A stretch of DNA of 64,000 nt from Gliomastix tumulicola (lineage: Eukaryota > Ascomycota > Sordariomycetes > Hypocreales > Bionectriaceae): positions 4,712,001 through 4,776,000 of the forward strand of contig BCHX01000001.1 in the NCBI GenBank assembly GCA_001599755.1, read 5' to 3'. Shown here in pieces: positions 1-11,400 of this stretch. Every line of letters starts with the position of its first letter. Within the stretch, counting starts at the first letter, position 1. Made by a program: the position numbers and the translations under genes. A model generated the notes under the pieces. That model was given only the letters and a program-made list of their open reading frames with translations. It was not told where the DNA came from and ran no database searches.

Positions 1-1072
1 TGCCGGCCTTGGTGCGGAAAGGGGCAGTGCCACGCAGTCTCGTGAGGGCGGCGGCACCGTTGACATGGTCCTTCCACGCGGCCATGGTCTGTGGCGTGCG
101 GCCTGTGATGAACTCGTACGTGCCGAGGATCAGGACCGACAGCATGGTGCAGTCCTGGACGGCCTCGGCGGGCGTCTGGAGCGCGGCGTTTGTAAGCTGG
201 AGGGCAGCGCCGTACGACTTGCGCGCCTGGATCATCATGTCGTGGCTGCGGGTGATCTTGGACAGACCGGCGAGGCCGACGGCCGTCATGCTGGCAGTGA
301 CGCAATCCACCTTCTCGGCGTCGCCACTGGGCGGCTTCCACACATCGTAGACGAACTCGTAGTTCTGGTAGCAGCCAAAGTCGACGGCCACGTAGCGGGA
401 GAAGAAGAAGGCGGTGCCGCGCTCCTGCAGCGAGCGGCTGAGAGGGTAGTGAAGACGCAGGAGGTCGGCATCGGCGATCTCGACCGTGTCGTCCGAGTCG
501 TCGGAGCGCGGAGAGGCCATGGACGGTCCGCTGCTGGGTGTGAGCAAGGCGAGGATGGAATTCGAGCCGTTACGCGCATCGTTCGGGCTAGAGGACGAGG
601 ATGACGACGACGACGACGATAGTCTCTTCTCGGAGACGACGGCCTCGGCGGCGTTGACGAAGGCCTTGGAGGGCAGCGCCTTGGGTTTGGCCGCTGCGGC
701 AGCAAACGACGCGGCGGCAGCGACTGGCTTGGACGGCTTCTTGACGCCGCCATTCTTGGTCGTCCTGGTGGCCTTCTTGATAACATGGTTGCTCTCGTCT
801 CTGAACATCAGATCAACCATATTCCTGTAGCCCGGGCATTGCTGCTGCCGTTTCTCGCACTGGCCGCATGTCGGCTCTCGCTGGTCGCACTGGAGAAAGG
901 GAAGAAGGTCAGTCGGGTCTCAGACGGCGATTCGAGATGAGTGATAATGACGACGACGACGACGAAGATGTCTCGAATCGAGAGAAAGCATCCGTATTCG
1001 CAGAACACTTACGCGGACTTTGCGCTCACGGCAGTTGGAGCAGCCCTTGGAGGGCTTCCCGCAGTACACCAT
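1..1072 (-). CDS. Zn2Cys6 fungal transcription factor, 3' part cut by window edge
   Basis: Nuclear DNA-binding regulator; target genes unknown. Exons run 1072..1013 and 889..1 (beyond the window), with a GT-AG intron 1012..890. Exon 1 is exactly 20 codons and starts MVYCGKPSKGC. The six zinc-cluster cysteines are C11, C14, C21, C28, C31 and C38 (spacing C-x2-C-x6-C-x6-C-x2-C-x6-C), so the intron falls just before the third cysteine. After the cluster come PGYRNMVDLMFRDES, an Ala/Lys-rich linker and a Ser run of about ten residues near residue 100. Then follows an alpha-helical region typical of fungal-specific regulatory domains (DUF3468/fungal_trans_2), for example the stretch VNGAAALTRLRG. 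At least 316 codons are present and still open at position 1. It is a likely paralogue of the gene at 24831..26619, which has the same exon-1 length and motifs. The family call is firm; the function is not known. Confidence 0.9.
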
Positions 1073-2721
1073 GGCGGGGCAGAAATGCCATGAAACGGGA
1101 TGAATCCCAACAAACAGGCGATGAGTGAGGGAACGGAACCAAGTCAGATCGCAGTTCTCCGATCTTGGGAAGTCAAAGAAAGGAGTGTCTTGTCTCAGAC
1201 AGCAGAAACGATGGACGATGTCGACGCAGTCATCGGCGTCTGCATCATCACCTCTCTCTAGCTCTCTTTTCTTCCTTTAAGAAAGAAAACACAGCAAGGA
1301 CCCCCCTTTGCCGGATGTCTGGGTTGATTGCTGAGGTGGGTGATGGGAGTAAAGCAAACGCGGATTGCCGACAGCCAGCGACCTAGATCCGAAGCGGCTA
1401 GCTCGTTCCTACTAGTGAGGACGTTACGGATACTACTAGCGAGGAAGAAGGAACGGTCAATAGGGGTCTTACGACGGCGCTGGCAGGATGGCGAGTTGAC
1501 GACTGCAGTGGTAGGTAATTGAAGGACTGGCTGGAGGGGCTCTTCTTTTGACAGTGTCTGAGGAGGCGAGTCTCGGGCTGAAAGACAGGAGTCTAGAATC
1601 GGCAAAAAGAGTGGCCACCACGTGTTGGAAGCATTCCACAGCTTCCTTTGGGGCTCCTCAATCCCAGGATGAGCGAAGCAGTGAAGGCGTGGATGTATTC
1701 TCGACGGCGATGATCAGCCCTTGTTGGAGATAAGGCGGGCGGAGCTACACCCCGTCAGAGCGTTATGTGATGGAAACTGCAAGTACCCTGTACTTTTGGC
1801 CCCCCATCCCAGGTATCTCGTCCCATCATCCCACGCCTCTCTCTCTCTTGGGGCTGCTTGTGTTTCTGTTTCCTGGGGTTGCATCCAACCCTCATTATCG
1901 TGACTATCGCCATTATTGCTGTCATCATCATTATCATCATCACCATCTCCCCGTTCCTTCAGCTCACCGATATACTATTTATGGCCCAGCGTCGCATCGT
2001 GCAATGTGCAAGGTGCAAGGTGCAAGGTGCAAGGTTGCCCTCCCCAATATCACCCACAACCCATGACCCTCTCACCCTCTCCCATCAATCACGATGCAAA
2101 ACGAAGAGAACGATGGCCGATCCTCCCCCGCCGCACGTGTTTCGTATCCTCGTCGCCCGGGGCTCTGAGTGGCAAACGAGTGGCTTGCCATGCATGTCAC
2201 TCCCCCGAATGGCAAAGGAGCGCAAGTCAGTCAGTCCGTCAGACGGTCAGTCACGTACTAGTAGTGTAGCCCCTAACGTTACTCCTACTACTACTAGCAG
2301 TAGTACTCACTTATGCTATGCGCTCGCCGTCACATTCACATGCCTGCCACACCTGCAGCTGGGTGGGCAGCCGCAGTCCAGCTGAACCTCGGGCCTTGTT
2401 TCTTGGATGCGATGGCTGCAGCGAACCCTTGCAACCCTGTCAGGCCAGGGCTCCAATGCGCATTCCTTCCGCGCTATAACGATGGGGCATCCACAGCTGA
2501 AGCGACTGTATCTGGTACTTTGGGCTTTGTCTGTGTCTATCGCCATGGAACTATCCGTCTGCTCGACAACAACTGCCCTACCCTGAAGACACGCCACTGC
2601 CCGACGACCATCCACAAGACCTAAGGATTTCGTGCTCCTGGCTCATACGAAATACGTTGCAATATCTAGCAATGTCATATACCCTCCTGCGTAGTCCGAA
2701 CCCTGATCGAGCCCGTTATAT
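1073..2721. other. Intergenic, no gene seen
   Basis: This lies between the divergent 5' end of the Zn2Cys6 gene and the 3' end of the GH16 gene. It holds upstream sequence of the regulator, a short tandem GTGCAAG run near 2006-2034, TAT/CAT microsatellite-like stretches near 1915-1945 and CTA/TAG triplets near 2284-2305. None of the open frames has domain-like composition or splice support. Confidence 0.6.
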
Positions 2722-4008
2722 CTAAAGCAGCCACATGCTGACCGATGCTACCATGGCCATCCACACCACACTCCTCGGCCATCCCGATGTACCATTCTCG
2801 TCACCACCACCACCACCACCACCACCACCACTATCGCCGTCGTGGTCTCCTGGCATCCATCTGCCATTCTCGCTGTCGTCGCTCGCTTCCCCTTCCGCGT
2901 TCCCGTCTGCCACCTTACTGAAGAAATGGCCCCCAGCCCATGCATCTGTCGTTGTCGCGTCCGGAACAACACATACCTCCCTATCCTCAGGGGGATGCGA
3001 GCGGCACTTCTGCACCTGGTTCGACAGTCGTAGTGGATCTGACGTGTTGAAATATGCCTTGACGTAGCTGATCTCTAGCACCGCATCGCTCTCAGGAGGG
3101 CCACCAGACCAGAGCGGGTTGCCGTTGCTCCAGTGCTGGAGGATGAGATGCCCGCCGACTGAAGGAACCTCCTTCCCCGACATGACGGCAAGCTGGGTGC
3201 TGTCGGCGTAAAATATAACCCTGCCGGGCACATAGTCGAACCGGTATTCGTGGAAATCGGCAGTTGGGTCAAACGTCAGGTTCACCCTCAGGTACGTTCC
3301 TGTTTTTGCCGCGTCGTAGCCTGCTTCCTTGGACTCCCTCGACTGGATCACGAGGCTGATCGGATAGACTTTGTTCACAGGGTCGAACTCCTGCGAAAGG
3401 AACTCCATGTCGATCTCTTGCGTGTCGTTGAAATACTAGAGCCACGATGTCAGTCAGCCACCCCAGGCAAGGCGTTTGACGGAGAAAAAGAGCCAACCGT
3501 CACCCACCCAGAAGAACGCAGAACATGTCCCGTTGCTGCCCGTCACCTTCATGCCCGTTCGATACGAGCCCCAGTGCAGATCCAAGCGAGAAGAGTCAAT
3601 CTCCGCCGCGGGGACGGCGTCGTCGCTGAGGGAGCTGTTGACCTTGAGCCCCAGGACACGCTTCTCACCTCTATCCGAGGCCTCGCTCCCCAACACGCCC
3701 TCGTTGATCATGGGCTCGACATTGCTCGTCACGAAGGCCTTGCCGTACTCGCCCCTGCCCTCCTCCGCCGACACGTTATACTCCTGCCGGACCCAGTCGG
3801 TCATGGTCGTCATGTCCTGGACGGTGCTGAAGTCGGTCTCGATCATCTCGGCGAACAACCAGCTATCTGTCTCGTTGTCGCGGCTGGTGACGGAGAAGCC
3901 ACATTTGCAGCTTCCCTGAGCCTGCGCCAGTTCGGCGAGGGCGAACATGAGCCAGACAAATCGAAGTAGCGCGCTGGCAAACGAGTTTCCGTTGCGTGCA
4001 CCCATCAT
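2722..4008 (-). CDS. Secreted glycoside hydrolase family 16 (beta-glucanase/transglycosylase type)
   Basis: GH16 enzymes cleave or transfer beta-1,3/1,4-glucans or chitin-glucan at the cell wall; the exact substrate is not clear here. Exons are 4008..3508 and 3435..2722, with intron 3507..3436 (GTGGGT donor, CTAG acceptor), giving 404 aa. Residues 1-31 look like a signal peptide ending in AELAQAQG. The catalytic signature is EIDMEF, with E174 (nucleophile), D176 and E178 (acid/base) encoded just inside exon 2. The C-terminal half has the family-typical HWSNGNPLWSGGPP and SYVKAYFN. The tail carries a Gly9 run coded by an ACC/GGT microsatellite, then a hydrophobic end (WPRSVVWMAMVASVSMWLL) that fits a GPI-anchor signal. 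I infer that it is extracellular and possibly GPI-anchored. Confidence 0.9.
2802..2831. repeat. (CAC)n trinucleotide microsatellite coding poly-Gly
   Basis: Ten perfect copies of CAC lie within the last exon of the GH16 gene. They are read on the minus strand as GGT-type codons, giving a poly-glycine linker before the hydrophobic tail. Length variation here would change linker length without shifting the frame. Confidence 0.9.
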
Positions 4009-5721
4009 TGCGCTCGCCCGACCCTCAAAGCAACAAGCAGTACACTTTCTCCAAAAGGTAGAACGAACAAAAGGGACCTAGGTACTAGAGAGACGTAGGT
4101 ATCGGTCGGTGAATGTCGTGTTCGTTGTGGCTTCCAAGAAATCTATCCAGAGAGGGATGGACGCCAAGCGAAGACACTCTGCTCTGTGAAGAGTGTATCG
4201 AATTGAGAGTGTGCCAGTGATCAGTCGAATCATAAATTTGGCTAGAGGGGAGAAGAAAGATGGGATTCCTCTTCACTCTCGAACGTTCTTGCCCTGAGCA
4301 GTGCTCCTCCACCAAAAGTGACTTCCCAAACAGATGAGAAAGTGGCAGGCAGTTGCGAATAGTGCCATTTGTGCACGCAAACCACCGCTCCCCTGGAAAC
4401 CGCTCTCCACCAACGGAGTACCTCTCGGTGTAGTTGCACACCGCCACCTTGACCTGCCCGAGGATGTCATTGGTGGTACGGCAAGTACATCACCTCAGGC
4501 GCATGGCTCTGTGAATCACAGGCGACAGGACACGGATCACTCCTACCCAGTACTACTAGTAGTAGTACCTAGGGAGGTACTTGGTTTACAGTCGAGATGG
4601 AGCAAGCAGAGTGGTGGCAGAGGACAGTATTATTTAAGGAAAATGCCGATTCTATCTATACACGAGGAGATGAGCCAGTCTTCTCTCACAAAAGAACAGG
4701 TTAAAGGTATCTCATCCCGCTCCAAACCAAAATAACATCAATGCCCAAGTCAAAATCAAAAGGAAAATCAAAGCCTGACGGGCTGATGCCTCGAGGCTGC
4801 TGCTTCTTCTCGCCTTATGTAGTATAAACGTGGCGCGATTCAATTTTTTCAAGCTTGCAAGTAAATGCAGAAACGCAGATCAACGCGCGATAACGGAAGA
4901 GAGATGCGTAAGAAAAACGAGAAAGTAGAAAAAAAAAATAGGAGATGATGAGAAGCGACGCAATGAACAATGCCGTATGTGAACAAGGTATCTGGTTAAA
5001 GAAGAGAGAAGCATGAGCAGCGAGAAAGACCCAAGACAAAAAAACCCAAGGAGTGATAGGGGAATGAGGCGTGAACAAATGCCGCCGAATTAGAAAGTCA
5101 AGTAAAGATCCAATATAGCCCCAGCATTCTGGGAAGAAGGGAATCAGAAGGCAGCTTCTCCAATCATGGACCAGCCAATCATCCTGCCACGGACGCCATC
5201 AGCTTGCGCTGCCACTGTTCCCAAACCCGAACACCTCATCAGGGGCCAAACCCTCTCCCATCCCATCCGTTTTTTGTTGACTTGATTAAGATATAAGGAA
5301 ATGATGGATTCCAAATGGAAAAAAAAAAAAGACGAAGAGCATGCTGATAGGAACTTGCGAACCCAAGGAGACTGACAAACAGCTCATTATTCCGCTCTGC
5401 CTCGGAAGCTGTAAAGAAATGTAGGAGAGAGGAACTTCAGTTGGAAAAGAGTATGTGGAGACGAGACCAAGGAAATGAGGCCGATTTCTCAGGACCTCCA
5501 AGCCCAACCCCTTTGCGCCGACGCATAGAAAGCAGCCGCTACCTTGATATGGTAGCGGTCCAGGACAATGGAAACGACGTTGCAGATAAGAGCGGGCAGC
5601 AGAAACAACGGAAGAGAGAATAACGAAAGAGGAAAAGATAAATGCCGAACAAAGAACAGATGACAGTCTGGTTCCTCTGTGACGCAATGGAAAGGGTTCA
5701 TCTCGGTCGTTTCATGTGATT
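4009..5721. other. Intergenic: GH16 promoter side and 3' flank of the C2H2 regulator
   Basis: No convincing gene. The right half (about 4740-5700) is A-rich on the plus strand, which fits a T-rich 3' untranslated region or terminator for the minus-strand regulator. Open frames here have low complexity and no family signature. Confidence 0.55.
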
Positions 5722-8425
5722 TTAGTACACGCTATCCTCGTCTCCTCCCTGCGATGTCATCGAGGGGGTAGATACATTCGAGGATGCTTCGGGGTCGTCG
5801 ACGTAGCCGACAAGTGCTTGCGAGTGAAGCTTGAAGGATTCGCCCATGAGACGGGTGATTCTAGTAGCATGTTAGCAGACAGTCCGTCAACAGCGATGCA
5901 GTTAGGACGATGGACTTACCCCCAAACGACAACTTCATCGAGCATGGAGCCCCAAAGCCGGGCGACGATAGATGACAGACTGGGCATGTAGCTCTCAGCA
6001 AGGTCCTTGACAAACAGCTGTCGGACCTTGTTGTACATGGCTAGCTCCTCTGGCGTTGCTGGCTCCTCGTCATGTTCCAGGCGATAGAGCCATAGCGAGA
6101 GGATTATCATCAGGTCAAGCCCGCACAATGGGTGCTCCACACTCCAGTTCGTGGGCGATGTGCGGGCAACCCAGCGCACGCCCTGAACGACAGCGGTCTC
6201 GATGCAGTTGTAGCATTCCTGGATGACCTTGATCATCTCGCTGGAGCGCTTGACACGGTCTCGGGCGTGTGACATAGCCGCCGCAACCTCATAGGGGTCA
6301 TGGTAGCGAAGAGCTTCCTGAACCGCCTTTAGGTCAACTTCAAGCCGGACACGGGCATTGCGGTAGAGGGCCTGGGCGTTGAAGATGAGAGGATGCCCGT
6401 TGTGGGGGGCGCTGAGGGGAACGGTCGAAGACTCGGGCTCACAGAGCTCGAGCGACTGCTCCCAGGTTTCGAGTGCAAGCCTGAGCTTGTACTCGGTCAC
6501 GACATCTTGGAGGGCCTCGGGGCTTCGCTTATGGTACCAGACTTCCAGGAACAGTGCGTTGATCATGGTGCGGGCAGCAAATGCGCTGTACGTCAAGGTC
6601 TGGCCCTGGAAGAGTTTGTCATGTGCCTCCATAAAGGTCGCCTTCTGCGAATGCTTGAGGTGCTCGACCCAAGTAGCATTGTCGGAGCTCTCGAGGTTCC
6701 ACATGGCTTCGGTGGAGGGCAATTGCAGATCTTCAAACTCATTGAAGCTCATGGCCGGGGTGTGGTTGTATGTCAAGGTGAGGAGACCGAAAAAGATGTA
6801 GACGGCGTAGTACGTGCGACGGCACCCCTCATCCTCAACCCATTCAGCTCGTGTTGCCTGGGTTGAGCCTCGAGCCTCCTGGCGCAGCTTGAGCTCATAT
6901 CGGTTGCCTGCCACCATGTTGGCAAGGAGACTCTTGATTGAGCAAGCCCATTCAAGGCCCTTGGGATCCCCGCTCCAAGAAGTGAAGATCATGTTTAGGA
7001 GGGTGGCTTGCATGGTCCAAAGAGGGCACTTGCGAGAGCTGAAGTTCTCCTTGTTCTGGAGGAACTGGGTCACGAGAACCTTGGCCCCGATGTGCAGCAT
7101 ATACGCCTGGTCTTGGTCGAAAGCGTACAAAGCACCGATGCTGAGAACAGCCAGGAGAATCGAGGGCGACACCTGGGTGGGCTTAAATGAGGCCGGGTGA
7201 AGGAAAGGCAGGTGGTGATGGAACAGACCAAAGTACGTGGACAGATAGCGGTTGATTGAGCCAAGCCCAGGTAGACGGAAGCTGTCAGGAATGGCACGTT
7301 CGCTGTCACACGCCTTAATGTTGTCGAGGATGATGTTGCGTTCTTCATCGCTCATGACTTGAGGCGCCCTGAATCCGACGTTGGACGAGTCGGCAGAAGG
7401 GCTGGCAGGAATCGGAGTAGCAGCGCCAGAGTTGGGCAATGAGTTGATCATTGACTGCAAGGCAGGGACCAGCCCGTTGACATTCTGGCCAGCAAGAGGG
7501 GGCAGCTGGTTGGGATGCGATGCCAGGCCGTTGCCACCCGCAAGGTGCTGGTGAGACTCGAAAGAACCGGTTGATGTGATGGAGTGAGCCTTGGGTTCCG
7601 TGACCGACTGAGGCATGAAGCCATCCCACTGGACTTGAGGCAAGGCGATAGCGCCATTCGGGTAGGTCACGGTCGACTCCATCACGGACGAGTTGCGAGG
7701 TGAGTAGGGCATAGACGAGTTGTCCTCAAATGAGCTCTCCTCTCCGCGCATCGCCGCGGTGGCCTTGTGGTGAAGGTCGGCTACAAGCATGGCAGCGGCT
7801 TCGACGTCGAAGATGCCGTCGTTGCCGGCTTCCATCTGCTCTAGAGTCGAAGTGTCGATGGGGAGGGGCGACTTGGTAGGCCCGACGTTCCGAGTCTTGG
7901 GGCCGGCTCGACGCTTGCCGTCGCTATGCAGAGGGACACCGCCATCTTTGGCATGAACGGTACGATCATGGCGGAGAAGAAGATCTCGTCGAACGAAAGT
8001 GCTCCTACACTTGAGGCACTTGAAGGGGCGTTCTTTCGTATCTGTAATGTCTGGTAAGCTTCGGTCCAAGATAAGACAGCTGACAGGGGTTGGGATATTT
8101 TTTCTTTTCTCCCCTGCCCCCCCTTTCCACCCCTCTCTCGAGAGAGGAAAGAGCGGAAGAGTGAAAGGTCCTAGTACACACAAAACAAGAAAGGTGCAAG
8201 TGAGGGTAGAACGATAGGGAGGGTGGACTTACGTGACCGTTCGTGCCTGCTCCGATGTTCACTCCTGCTGAAGGCTCGATGGCAGAACTGGCATTTGTAC
8301 TTTCGTTCCGGTGCCAACGAAGCCTTCCGCGAGGTCGGGGTCGAGGTTGTGGTCGGGGGGAGGACTGCGACGCTTGCTCCAGGCATTGTGAATGTGATGT
8401 CGCGAGGTCGACTGGACGGGTGCAA
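5722..8425 (-). CDS. C2H2 zinc finger + fungal_trans domain transcription factor
   Basis: Nuclear regulator, predicted 817 aa. Exons are 8425..8233, 8041..5920 and 5860..5722; introns 8232..8042 (191 nt) and 5919..5861 both have GT-AG ends with GTAAGT donors. There are two tandem C2H2 fingers: finger 1 uses C45, C48, H61 and H65; finger 2 uses C73, C76, H89 and H94, joined by the classic HTKERPFKC linker. H65 is encoded across the first splice junction. After a Ser/Pro-rich linker, a fungal_trans-type region begins near residue 340 (e.g. GLGSINRYLSTYFGLFHHH). The second intron replaces an apparent stop after VVVWG with 45 more residues ending in GDEDSVY. An alternative in-frame start is M14 (8386). 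C2H2 plus fungal_trans is typical of KlfA/AmdX-like fungal regulators; the target is unknown. Confidence 0.88.
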
Positions 8426-11400
8426 AGGCGACAGCGGAAATCAAGATTTCAGCGGTTGCGGCGTTGCGCTTCGTCGGGTTGTGGCCGCAGCACGATGGTT
8501 GAATATCGTCTGGCTTCGGGCAGTCTTGCTCTGAATGTTGTCGGTCTCTCTCTCTCAATGTGGTATTCTCTTGTCTCGACACCCAGCTCCTCGCTCGCAC
8601 GCGCTCCCGTGGGATTTAAAGGGTGACTGCGGTAGGCTTGATCGTGTAACTGGTCATTGGATGCGGTGATATTCTGGTCATATGAAGAAATGGATGTATC
8701 GGGGTCTGGGATGAAGGCTCCTGAGGCCTCTGTGGTGTAGTCGACGAGTCGATGAAGTGGTGATGATGGTGCGTGGTGGGTGATCAACAGGAGGTGGAAG
8801 TGGGAAAAATGAGGAGCAGGAGCGGAAGCAGCAGCGAAGTGGGAAAAGTACAGGAGAAGAGGGGAGGAGAGGAGGGGGGCAAGAAATCTAAAGGACAGAG
8901 GGGAGTGGGACAAGCGACTGGCATCCGTGGTACCTACTGCTGGACTCAGTGCCACTGCCATGAGCACTAAATAATCCCTTCGGGGGGTGTTCCAGGAAGG
9001 TACAGAAGGAACGACAGGGAGGTACCCGACATTTCCTGGTGGGCGGGCAGTACCTGTGGGTTGGTTATTTTGGGGGTGGGAGGGGTGGGCCGCCTAAGGG
9101 AGGGGAGACCTCAAGTGCAGCCAGCATGGGGGAGCTAACCTGGAAGGTACTGGCGGTCATGCCTCATCATCAAGGAGGGACAACGCTCCCTCGGCGTGGA
9201 AAGGAGGGAGAGGTGAAGAGTGGGCTAGGTGGGCTTCGAGGCATGGAGGGATGCAATGGCGCGTGGGGAGGGGGTGGCTGATGACCCATTCTGAGCTTGT
9301 ACCTGGCCGCTGGGAATGCCAGCGAAGAGATACCCGACACACCCACAACCTCGTGTTTAGGGGCTTGGACTTGGGGAGACTTGGTCACGGACACCACCAT
9401 GATTTGGCTAAGGGAGGCGTGCATGTACACGCACCACACAGTACCCAACCGACTATCCTCGGCCGGTCAATTGTAGCCCTCATTTTGCCTCGACTCGTGT
9501 CTGCTGCGGTGTCCTGCGTCGGACACGGGCAGCTTCTCGTTGTCCTTGCTGTTTGCCATGTGCCATGTGGCTTATTGCTCTACGTTTCAACAAGACTGGC
9601 CCACGATGCGCTGGTACCAGTCGATGAGCTGCTCCACTTCCCGGATTTTAGCGGGTTCGATGGGAAGAAGAGCCTGGAGGTACTTGGTCAAATGGTCATC
9701 CATCCATCGAAGAGCGCCAGACACAAAGAGGGAGAAGGCCGAAAAGCGGCATCTCCAATACATCGTCACCGCGGCCGAGGCACGGAATATGTCGCCCAAA
9801 TGTCGACGCGATGACTTCCAAAGGAATACGATGACAAACCACAGCCCATGAACCATCAGCGGGCTGAGCGCACGCCAGAGTAGCGGTAAGGAGACACCAT
9901 GATCGATCCATCCAAGTGGTACCGATGGGATGGGTACTTCAGCTCGCATCAATGAAATGGAAATTGATGCTATCGATGTGCGTTTCACAAAAGAAATTTC
10001 AGTGAAAATTTTCAAATAGGGGTGTTGATACTAATCGCTTCTGATATGAGAAAAGAAAAGAAACCGGAGAAGCACGGATATTGTCAGGAGAACCTGGTCC
10101 TCCCACAGCTTTTATTATCGCCTCATTATTACACACATGGACGGATCAAGGATGACCTACCTAGGGGTACGATGGCCTAGGGGGAACCAGACCCAGGGCG
10201 CGGATTCCTCGTCCGAGCGAGCCATGCCGCCAAAGCGCAAGGGCCTGGCGACCAGAGACCCTCGGCTGGACGCTCGCCAACGACACCATTTTCAATAGCA
10301 GGTACTTCAGTCTGGTATACCGTAGACTGACTAAACCGCTAGCCCCATCCTGACACGGCCGGATACATCGACCTTACCCGCGGCGACTCCCAGCCTCCTG
10401 ATCCATAAATGAGGTACCACAGCAAAGTACTCCGCATGTTGCGATTAATTAAGCGGTGGCCCTCCTCGGCCTCTCCTCATTCCCGTCAAGGACGTCGGTG
10501 CAGGGCGTTCCAGCCAGCCTGCGAGCTTGTGGCCTGCGAGGTTGACACGCTAGCATCGCCTCGTGCTTTCTTTGCCAGAGCGACGGGAGATCGATCACCA
10601 TCGCTGGACCAGGAGCAATCGGCAAGCCATCATGACTTGCAGGGCCATCTGCTTCCGCCTGCAACCAGGACTCATGCCATCGTACCGAGGCGGTCGAGAG
10701 CAAACATCGGTCAGTTCGAGATCGGTGAGGGGACGCGGGACCTTGTTTAGAGCCATGCACGATGTATGCCAGCGTCATTGCCCACGATGCTGACCCTCGA
10801 TATACCTGCGAGAACGGGAACCGCTAACGGTCGCTGGAGGAGGGAGGTGGAAATAAAATGGAGTGGCCGCCGCGAGCTGACCTCTGAGATGGGGGGCAGC
10901 TGGTAGGTACTTCTGGGTACCTATTTCCCTTAACAGAACCGGTCTGGCAGGTGGCAGATTGTTGGCGGGCTGTGCGCTCAGTGCTCTCACTCGTGAAGGA
11001 AGAGACGGAGTAATATTACCTCGACTCGCGATGACCGTCGACTCGTCCATGACGGCGCGCCCCTCCACCACTCCCGCCCGGGGTGGCATCTCCCGATGAC
11101 AGTGACTGGCGTTTGCACCAGGAAATACGTCGCAAAGGCGGCGTGGGCTCCGAGTCAGCACACACCGCGTCGTCGCCCATACCATTGGTACTCGGACCAA
11201 GTTACGGATACCACAGCGAGGAATAGTCATCTCCACCAGCTTCCTAGTCGCGTCTCTGTGCGTGTTAAGAGCCACGCCACGCATCCTCTGGCCCACTCAG
11301 TGAGACAATATAATTTCTCCAAGACAGCCAGCAAATCAACCTTCGTCCCGGTCCGCACTGTATGGGAAAAGGGGTGCTGACTACTGACACGGCTTGCATA

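Noticed and set aside
286..786. 166-codon minus frame rich in Pro/Arg/Ser
   Set aside because: It is an out-of-frame shadow of the Zn2Cys6 gene; the real frame carries the zinc cluster and regulatory region.
8449..8967. 172-codon minus frame upstream of the C2H2 regulator
   Set aside because: Low-complexity Ser/Pro/His translation of a CT/GA-rich leader, no family signature; probably 5' untranslated.
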